Below are positions 56,397-64,000 of a stretch of 64,000 bases of DNA, one piece after another. Position 1 is the first letter of the stretch; every line of letters starts with the position of its first letter. This DNA is from Siderastrea radians (lineage: Eukaryota > Cnidaria > Anthozoa > Scleractinia > Rhizangiidae). The notes beneath the pieces are model-generated. The model did not search any database. It was not told the origin of the DNA and saw only the letters and a list, made by a program, of their open reading frames with translations. The position numbers were made by a program, and so were the translations under genes. The DNA lies in assembly GCA_964017195.1 (NCBI GenBank), contig OZ024887.1:5773959-5837958 (forward strand), in the 5' to 3' direction.

Positions 56397-59103
56397 CTAA
56401 ATCGTTTGAGCATGCTGCCGAAATTTTGGCGTGATGTGTCTGGTTTGGGGCCTATGTAAATGGAATTTAAAGGTATGGTATGGATCCTCTGTTCTGTTTT
56501 CCATTTCTTTTGTCCCATCCTTTGGGGGGCTCTTTTCAAGAAAGCTTCCCAAATTAAACCCTTCCAGCCATTCACTGCCGTGAACCCGGCAACCGGCCGG
56601 AGAACAAACTAAAATGATGCTTGTTTGAAGAAGACAGAGAATGGCACCTCCTCCAAAATGGCCAACTAATGAGCTAACTACGGGCCGATCTGAAAACAAA
56701 TCGAATATAAGCACAGTTATTAGTCGGAAACTAGTCTTGTGACAAATGCAGGGTTCTCGCTAACATTTTAAAGTACCGGATTCATAGGTGAAACAAGCGA
56801 ACGTCAGCTCCGTAGGCAAAAATTTTTAGGGGGGTCCGGGGGCATGCCCCCTGGGAAAGTTTTAAAACTGGACTGGCTGAGACGCAATTTCCTGCGTTTC
56901 CTGGACCGGAAGTGGTTAACCGAGAAGGTCTTTTAAGGCAATAAAATGCTCAAAACAAATACATATTTGAATTGGCAATTATGGTAATTATCAGTCTTCA
57001 GGTGTCCGTTTTCGTCCCACACGTCAAGGGTTAATAACCTGGAATTGCCTTAGACACACTTACCATCAATTTGTCTTTTCTTTGCCGATGGTGCAAGGAA
57101 ATTATTTATGCTTTGGGATTTCCCAGTGTCCGAGAAAGACTGATACTACTTCATCAAAGGTCAGGGACAGTTATTATTGCTGGCAGGGTGGGGGGGGGGG
57201 GGGGATAACGAATGATGATTTCATTATATACCTGATTGAAAAAACGTTGTCAGGAGAAGACCACAAACCATAAACGATACGATCCAGTGGTATGCTGGGA
57301 AACATCTGAACTATTTGCTAATTGCATTTTGAAAGCCGTTCACTTGCATTGTTTGTCTGTTTTGATATCGCACTTTGTGGGTCCGTCACTCATGTACCCG
57401 ACAGTGAACGAATGGTTGGTGGCAGGATTTACTTCTACCGAATAGTTTTCCAGCAAAAATTGCTTTAACTCAGGTACGGATGCAAACTTTGGCAAATTTG
57501 GCACTGTGTAACGTTCAAATTGGCCCTTGTTGGTAAATTTGGCCACTTTCAGGTAGGCTTGCCTGGTTTCCATTGCCACGTGCAACTCGCTGCAATCAAC
57601 ATCAGTCACAAGAGAACAGGTTTGCATTTTGAATATGCAAATGATGATATACATCTACCCAAAAATCCTTTGGGTCTCATCATCAATGGTTTATGCTTTT
57701 CACCCGACAACGGTTTTTCAGTTAGGTGTATATGACAGGAATGTCAATGATCACTCGTTTCTGATTGTATCAGTTACATAAGTGAGCAATCTAACGCTCA
57801 ACTCTATCTTTGGTAAACAAATACAAAATCATCCGATTTATTTATACTTCAGAAAATATTCATTTCGTGTGAAAGTACTGGACCTTACATGTCAAACAAC
57901 CGTCCGGCCTCGTAAGTGAGCCTGGGAAGAGAAGCAAAAACGCAGCAGACTGAAGCTGTTTGTAAGAAAAGAAAAAAGTAGAAACCGTGTCGCTTTCCCT
58001 CAAAAAGGAGAGTCCGTGAATGATCCAAAGGGTTGAACGAACTCGGCGCCAACACTTTATAGGTCCCCATTCTATAGCATGGCGAGACTAAACTTACCCC
58101 CCCCCACCCCCCCGTCATGGTGACCATGGTATGCTAGTACGAAGGTTAGTCCGTTGTTGTTCGTGCTTTGAAAGGACTATACCTCACCTGGTAGTAGATA
58201 AACGTCTTCTATGTACCATATTCCCCTCCAACAATTCACCGTGCCAAAACCCAATATGTAAACATACACCTGCTCGAGAGCACGGCACCTCAGCGAAAAT
58301 GGCGGAGTCAGATTTTTGGCAGTCAATACGAACTCGCTTATAATGTAGCAGACAACAAATACAGAATAACCTGTACAGATGGAAACGATTGAAGATTTGA
58401 GCTTGTCGCTCTCTTGTGGCATGGTTAGTGCATCCATTACAATCCATGTTCCTCGCCAATAGCTGATGACCCCGGCTCCAGTTACAAACACGGTAAAGAA
58501 ACTATTCACTATTCTGCCCGCGATGTCTGTCGCTCGAGAGGTTGTCCCAGTATTTAACCATAGCTTTCTATAGAGAATACTCTCTAATTTACGATCGTTT
58601 TTCTCTCTCATACACCAAGATGGGGCAGCCGTAATAGAAGATGTAGTTTTTGTCGATAAAACCATGAAGAATCCCACCGCATGTGAAACACAGCCGCTTA
58701 TGAGAGAAGTAGTTGTGTAATAATCTAGTAGCATCCACAATCCTCTCCATGTATTTACGATTACAAAACCCAGAAGAGAGAACAGAGTAATGTGGAATAG
58801 TTTTTTCGCTCTTCTTTCTCCCAGAAATGCCTTTAAATGATCCTCTGCTAACATTACTGAGTATATCAATTCAAAACTCACTATAAAAGTTAGCCAGGCG
58901 CTGAGAAATGTGTCGTTGGGAAACACGAACAAGTCTAAAATGTGCCATGTCCCACGCCAATAGCTAACCAACGCCGGTGTAACCAAACATAGAACGATAA
59001 TCAAATCGAGAAGCCGCTTGGAAAGGAATAAGGCAGACATTTCAATGAACGAAGCCGGTTTAAAACTGTGAAGATGAAAGTACCATTTAAACACCTCACT
59101 CAA
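56397..59103 (-). CDS. Fuseless-like multipass membrane protein, copy B (two coding exons)
   Basis: Exon 1 ends at 58188 and exon 2 is 56689-56397, joined in phase 1 exactly as in copy A. Starting at the ATG at 59040 gives 381 residues and aligns MSALFLSKRLLDL with the start of copy A. The upstream ATG at 59103 would add 21 residues and is less likely. The four W-R-G motifs are conserved: YWRGTWHILD, TWRGLWMLLD, YWRGTWIVMD and CWRGIWYIED. Exon 2 gives the last helix (AGCRVHGSEWLEGFNLGSF, compare AGCRIHHDKMLEGLDMGSY in copy A). Its polar tail is about 35 residues longer than in copy A. The 1.5-kb intron contains a separate coding fragment at 57340-57654. Family and function are inferred as for copy A. 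Confidence 0.75.
56815..56875. repeat. Short dispersed-repeat fragment with a GGGGGCATGCCCCC palindrome
   Basis: The text AGGGGGGTCCGGGGGCATGC with a following CCCC block forms a strong small palindrome in the intron of Fuseless copy B. It resembles ends of abundant cnidarian repeats. Confidence 0.4.
57340..57654 (-). pseudogene. Isolated coding fragment in the intron of Fuseless copy B
   Basis: The protein-like part reads METRQAYLKVAKFTNKGQFE, a short linker, then VPELKQFLLENYSVEVNPATN and SFTVGYMSDG. It ends at a stop soon after. The length and pattern (a ubiquitin-like beta-grasp resembling PB1) suggest a single exon of a larger protein, possibly a retroposed or transposon-derived one. 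It is on the same strand as Fuseless but in the middle of its intron. An acceptor-like TTGATTGCAG precedes it. The family is not firmly recognised. Confidence 0.35.
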
Positions 59104-60390
59104 CTCGTTTGTCTCTCGTGACTCTTTCGTGGCCTGGCAATGTCCTTGAGCACGGCAGTGTCAAGAAACGTTGTTCGAACTAACAGAACGAAGGATCATC
59201 AAGCAGCAGAGAAAATGCCTTCAAACTGAAACTGGGAGCAAACTACTCCGGTTCAGTATTTGTGCCTGAGTCCAAACAATGCAATATGCATACGACGCAT
59301 GATCAGGATATAATATGAAAATTTCAGTAACGCACGTAACATAAACATCACGCAAACTTCTCAGTGTGACAGTCATATAGGAAACGCGGCCAAGTCTTTG
59401 CAACTTCATATTAAAGCATTTGAAATGAGACTGTTACCCATTTTCCAGACGAAAGAGAACAAATCGCCATCGGATATCAAAACTGTGTAGAAAAACCGTG
59501 AATGGATCCAAGCGGATTGGAGAAAGTACACCCAAATTTGTAGCTACAGCTATTGACGGATGTTATGAGAAGGTTGCCATTTATCCTCTCATTTACAATG
59601 TAAGGGGGCAATATACAATATACAATGTACCCTTACAATATACCATGTAAGGGGGCAATATAGGATAAGATTTAAGAAAAATATAAGAGGGATTAAATTT
59701 TTGAACACACCCCCAGAAAGTCCACCCCCACGCAAGAGTTTCTTGGGGTTGTTTGTGGACTGTTTTAGTGACCATGACCATCAATTAATTATTAGCTTTA
59801 CAATTTAATTTTAACTCAACTTTAATTCTAGATCTTTAACAATTTTCAATTTTCTTAAAATTCCTCAATTGCCCTCCCCCTTCTTTTTCTGTACGTTCGC
59901 TTTGAAAATCGTGAAAAAATTCTCTCAGATTTACGGGAGCTCGCACTGTGACCCTATGATAGCATTTTTGGATTGAATGAAATCTCATGGAGATAATGAA
60001 GAAAAAAGACAAAAACGTTGGGAAGAAAGGCATCTACCCATATTGCTCCCTTAACTTCACTCCGTCTTCTCCTCATCTCAGTGTTGACGTCAAACAAGGT
60101 TGGGCTGCAAAGCTTGAACACTGAAATGGGGAGAGGATGGGGCATCAAAATACTCACAGTTTGAACGTGAACTTTGAAATGTGAACGAAATGGAAACGTG
60201 AACTTCTGAACTTCTGCTTTGGGCTATTTTTTAACTGTATAGTCGTAAAGATCATTTTTCACCTCACTTTCACACTTTCAGGTCACTGTTTACTACTATT
60301 TCGAAATTGTTGTTGTTGCGAGCAGACGCTGACTGTTTTCTTTCTGTGCCACAGGAAGGAGAAAGGAGATGTCTATGCTCAGGTTATATA
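59104..60390. other. Region upstream of Fuseless copy B, no gene seen
   Basis: The promoter and 5' untranslated region of copy B are expected at the left border. Near 59600-59665 an AATGTAAGGGGGCAATATA-type unit is repeated in both orientations. Other frames have no protein-like features. Confidence 0.4.
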
Positions 60391-60396
60391 TACAGG

Positions 60397-60745
60397 GGAT
60401 TGGATTGGATTGGATAACTTTATTTAAACACGGTAAATTTATCAGTCAGTACAGAAAAATTATTGACAAATGTCTATCCCCTGTCCAAAAAGTCACTTGA
60501 AGATTTAAAAATATACAAAAAAAAAAAAACAAGAACAACAAACTGACTTACATGAATGCCATGTCTGTTGGAATACCATTAATCATTGAAAGAGGCTACA
60601 AGGGTATAGTTTATTTCAGAAATCATTCAGTGATTCTTCTTACAGCAATTCGGAGGGTAAGCTGTTCCAAAGTACTGCACCAACGGGCCCTTTGAGTCAT
60701 AACATGTAACGCATTTCCCAAAGCGCTTTACACCCCAGCCCTTGC
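60397..60745 (-). mobile_element. CR1/L2-type LINE, 3' terminal fragment
   Basis: On the minus strand, text resembling the end of a LINE reverse transcriptase (KGPVGAVLWNSLPSELL, with stops) is followed by about 200 bp of non-coding sequence. The element ends AATAAAGTTATCC and then (AATCC)n. The phrase LWNSLP near the C-terminus and the short tandem-repeat tail are hallmarks of the CR1/L2/Rex group. Only the last few hundred bases survive. Confidence 0.65.
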
Positions 60746-60991
60746 TTCAATAAAATCGCCCAGTGGCTGGTGTACCAATGGAAAACTACTCTCTAGTTGA
60801 ATGTGTTTTAATTGCAGGCTTACTCCCCCACCCCACTCACAAAATGGTAGGCCCCCTCAGAGTTTAGCGATATTCAGTGAGAGTTATACAGCTGGGTGCA
60901 GAAAGAATGTGGAGCAGAAGTCCTGTCCCGGCGCTAAATTTGTTTCCTCGTCTTCATTTAGGCCGAAATGTGTGACACATGTCAAACCTTA

Positions 60992-61636
60992 AGGTGATTC
61001 CATTCAATTGTATTGCGCATCCTTTCTGCGCATCATTTCTTGCGTGATCAGCGCGTGCACGAGCGCGTGCACGTTCGGAACTTGGTAGGTTTTCTATGGA
61101 AACTGAGCTGTTCACAGAAATGAATTCTCGTTTTCTCCAAAACGAACTCGGTCACCCCACTTTTTTATTCTATTTATTTGAAGAAAATACGACTCTGCGT
61201 GATATATGTGAATTTTAAGAATTTTCATTATTCAATTTTCAAATATTCCGATTAATTCACACTATTACAATCTGATTTTAGGCATCTCACTGGAAGCGTG
61301 CAGATGCTGGATTTGCCTATTATTTCATTAATTTTATTTTTAAGGCAACTTTATGGCGTTAACTGTAACATTGTTTTGCTATCGCAAGAATAATGCTTAT
61401 ATTTTATTGTTAGTAATATCTTTGTTAAAGTAGTGGATGTATCTGGTACAAGGAGAGGTTTTTTAATATTGCTGTTGATAGTTAGCAAGGTACCTATATT
61501 TTACAGTCCTGTAGCGTGAGATCAGACACGGTGACCCCCTCTTTTTATTTTATTTTTTCAATGTACTAGGTGTAGTATGTGCAAAGTTTCAACAAATTCT
61601 CATTGCAACTTCTTTTTCGATGGAATCACCTTAATC
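60992..61636. mobile_element. 0.64-kb MITE with TTAAGGTGATTCCAT ends
   Basis: TTAAGGTGATTCCATTC at the left and GATGGAATCACCTTAA at the right are inverted. The TTAA at each extremity may be the target duplication of a piggyBac- or Kolobok-type transposase. No coding capacity is seen. Confidence 0.6.
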
Positions 61637-62641
61637 AAAACAAGGAAATCCACATTACCTTTCAATTTATTTCCAATTATTTATTGATAGTCATGAGGTA
61701 CTACGATTTCCAGAGGATATTGGGCGACAAATTAAAATACAACTCTCATCGGAGTACCAATGAAAGTTTTCAAAAAAACAAAACGTGTTCTAACCTGCCT
61801 TGCACCCTGGCGCTTCTTTTTCTTCGTGGAGGCGCAAAGGTTCATGGGAAGGACAAAGGAGCACAAAGCTTTTCCTTGGTGCCTTGCATTCCCTGTAAAG
61901 CCTTCCCGTGGCCCTGGGCCTTCCCGCATAAGACCTCAGAAGCGCATGGGTACTAGGCACCATTCTAACTACAATTTTTCATGGTCTGTGTACAATATAA
62001 GGAGACAGATTATCTTGGGTCATGCTTTTTTAAATCTTTCCCCTGGGCCTTCTCCCTGAACTTTTAACATAACTTAATCAACTGACGTTTTCACCAATGG
62101 TCACCTTACAAAAAAAGAGAGTTTAAAACTCCGAACGTTCGACAACTACAATTGCTTTTCTGTAAAATCAGCTTTTTAACTAATGCACCTGACAATTACA
62201 CAATTAGAATCTGTTTTCAGAAGAAAAAATGACAGTTTTTTTTCTGAGTTACAAAATATATTCTGAATCTTTCCTTGCTCTGAGCCTCTGTCCTTCGGAC
62301 CAGCGGTCGACAAGAACAGGCTCTCCTCAGTCTTCTCTCGGGTTTTGATTGGTCACAGTAAATCCTCTCAAGTGTAGCAAATACGTTACTTGTAAATTGC
62401 ATTTTCCGTTTTGTCAGGAAACGTGTGTTAATTTCCCTTTTCATAACAACTCCTCGCCCATGGTGTACTGTAACCTCGTTCTATCCTCCTCCTTGCATCC
62501 TCCAATCAAATAAATTTAAAAACACTTCTAAATGGATGTGTGCCACAATCGTCTTTTACAGTCGAAGCAAATCATAAGTTTCAAGTGAATTTTAATAAGG
62601 TAAAGCGCTATCTCTTCCATAAAATGTCTCTAGGCTGAGCA
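61637..62641. other. Intergenic region and SEC31 3' untranslated region
   Basis: No gene is recognised. On the minus strand an ATTAAA at 62596-62591, about 46 bases after the SEC31 stop, is a possible polyadenylation signal. Confidence 0.4.
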
Positions 62642-64000
62642 TCAAACCCGTAGCTGAGTCGCAATTTGCATCAAAGACTTGAGTCCAGGCATAAATGTGC
62701 TAATCTCAGAGAAGCTACCGCTGGATATAAGCCTTGTGTGCGCCATTAAACCACGAGGGTAGTCACCTCCTTGACATGCTGAGGGTGAAAAATAAAAACA
62801 GAAAAAATGTTATACAATGAATACGAGCGCAAGACCATTTCAGTTCAATTATAAAAGGAATCGCAAGTTATCGCAAGATGAAAGCACACGATAACTTGTT
62901 ATACCGTTTGCAGACTTGCGATGGGTGGCCAAACGGACTTGTAAGTACTCTCAAGTTCAACAGAATTTCCCCAAAAGTCATTTTAGTGCAGCCTGGGACG
63001 CACACCCGCACTAACGAAAACAATACTGAGATCAACTTGCGTCGACTTACGTTGGGTGGTCAAACGGTTTAAGCTCCATCAAAGTGAACGCAAGCCATCG
63101 CAAGTACACGCAAGTCGTGGGCAAACTAGTCTCCTACGCAGCCGTTTTTTGTGTCATCCCGGAACGCTCATGGTGACACTAAAAACGGCTGCGTAGGAGA
63201 CTATGGGCAAACGGAGTCGCAGGTTAATGCAAGTTTTCAACTTGCGATAACTTGCGACTCCGTTTGGCTCGATAATCGAACAGTACCGCTAAGCGATACT
63301 GATTAAAAGGTCTAACAGACTTAACCTGACTACAGTAGAATCCCGATATAAAGAAAACGGAGACTCCGGTTTAGGGCGATATTCTTCATCCCCGTGATAC
63401 TAAAATGTATGGAATCAGTGGACGAAGAGCCACTCTGTGGAAGTGCCTCTGCAAATTCCAATTTAGTTATATTATTTTTTAAAGAACCTCGATATAACGA
63501 ACTCCTGTCATGAACACTTTTCCCAATCCCTTGGCACTTCGCTGTATCGGGTTCCACTGAAGCCCAAAAATACTCGCACAAATACAACTTACCTTGTGCT
63601 ATTTCATGAAGACCTTCTAGGATGGGATTTGACATCTACAAAAACAACAAAAACAAACAATGAGCTTTCAAACCACAAAAATATTTCGTATCCTAAAAAT
63701 CTAAAAATTCGTATCCTCTATTTTAGCCCTCCGGGTGCTAAGCCACACCTTTCTTTAACTCCGGAAACAACTCTTAAAAGGAAAATCAGCATTAAACTCC
63801 TTACCTTTTGTTCCCTAAGCTTGTCATAAAGCGCTTCCAGGCGTTTAGATACATCATCGAGTTTACGCTTGGTATGCTGAAAATAAACACAGTAAAACTA
63901 AAATGACTAAACAACCCAAATAAGGAGGGGAAAAGTGAGGTTGGCTGAGCGCGACATTCACCTGTGACGTAAAGCAATAACAAATAAACCTGTAAACAGA
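62642..64000 (-). CDS. SEC31: SEC31, COPII outer-coat subunit, last three exons (partial)
   Basis: Three exons join in phase: 63876-63805 (phase 0 out), 63635-63593 and 62769-62642, ending at TGA (62644-62642). They encode the SEC31 C-terminal helical domain: HTKRKLDDVSKRLEALYDKL, then MSNPILEGLHEIAQG, then GLMAHTRLISSGSFSEIS and FMPGLKSLMQIATQLRV. The KLDDxSKRLExLYDKLR block, GLHxIA and SFSEISxFMPxLK are diagnostic of metazoan SEC31A/B. The related protein SRA1 has a weaker match to these blocks. SEC31 with SEC13 forms the outer cage of COPII vesicles leaving the endoplasmic reticulum. The WD40 and proline-rich parts lie beyond the right edge. A fourth exon before 63876 could not be identified within the window. 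Confidence 0.9.
63127..63203. mobile_element. 77-bp palindromic MITE with 9-bp target duplication in SEC31's penultimate intron
   Basis: TAGTCTCCTACGCAGCCGTT and AACGGCTGCGTAGGAGACTA are inverted ends. TGGGCAAAC lies directly outside both (63118-63126 and 63204-63212), a 9-bp target duplication typical of MULE elements. The surrounding 62,860-63,290 segment is itself palindromic, with TTGCGATAACTTGCGACTCC-type ends, so this element is nested in an older one. Confidence 0.8.

Noticed and set aside
61579..62059. Overlapping frames of 125, 99 and 65 residues near 61.6-62.1 kb
   Set aside because: They have no recognisable domain, overlap on both strands and lack splice or family support.

Overview
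The window looks like nuclear DNA of a cnidarian, most likely a stony coral or another anthozoan. Genes are sparse. One has many small GT-AG exons, and the gaps are packed with short palindromic DNA transposons (MITEs), retroelement relics and microsatellites. I saw no operons, ribosome-binding sites or CRISPR arrays. The species assignment is inference from genome style and gene families.

Five protein-coding loci can be supported. (1) A single-exon class A GPCR lies on the plus strand at 4573-5580. (2) HSPA14, the ribosome-associated Hsp70-like chaperone, lies on the minus strand. It was rebuilt by hand as 17 coding exons between 28795 and 9769. The phases agree at every junction and the product is 509 residues, the same length as human HSPA14 as I remember it. 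(3) and (4) Two tandem minus-strand copies of a Fuseless-like eight-helix membrane protein occupy 44225-49417 and 56397-59040 (or 59103). Both have the same two-coding-exon structure and the same intron phase. (5) The last three exons of SEC31 (COPII outer coat) run off the right edge on the minus strand.

Layout: 1-4.5 kb is non-coding. The GPCR follows, then about 3.3 kb of non-coding DNA and a Harbinger-type MITE at 8.9-9.4 kb. HSPA14 fills 9.8-28.8 kb, and its introns hold a 4.2-kb inverted repeat, a MITE nested in a SINE, several fold-back elements and (CAGT)n tracts. From 28.88 to 36.80 kb, starting 88 bp upstream of the HSPA14 start codon, sits a 7.9-kb fold-back element. Its two arms are opposed arrays of a 20-bp tandem repeat, about 2.0 and 1.7 kb long, and it is bounded by an apparent 8-bp target duplication. 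Its core holds an OTU-protease relic and a Penelope-type GIY-YIG relic with a hammerhead-like motif. From 36.8 to 44.2 kb there are only transposons, including a 2.76-kb DNA element with other MITEs nested in it. Fuseless copy A, a transposon-rich spacer (49.5-56.1 kb), Fuseless copy B, a LINE tail near 60.4 kb, a TTAA-type MITE and SEC31 complete the window.

The genes do not form a pathway. The most striking feature is the tandem-repeat-armed fold-back element at the HSPA14 promoter. It resembles Drosophila FB elements in architecture, although no transposase could be identified.
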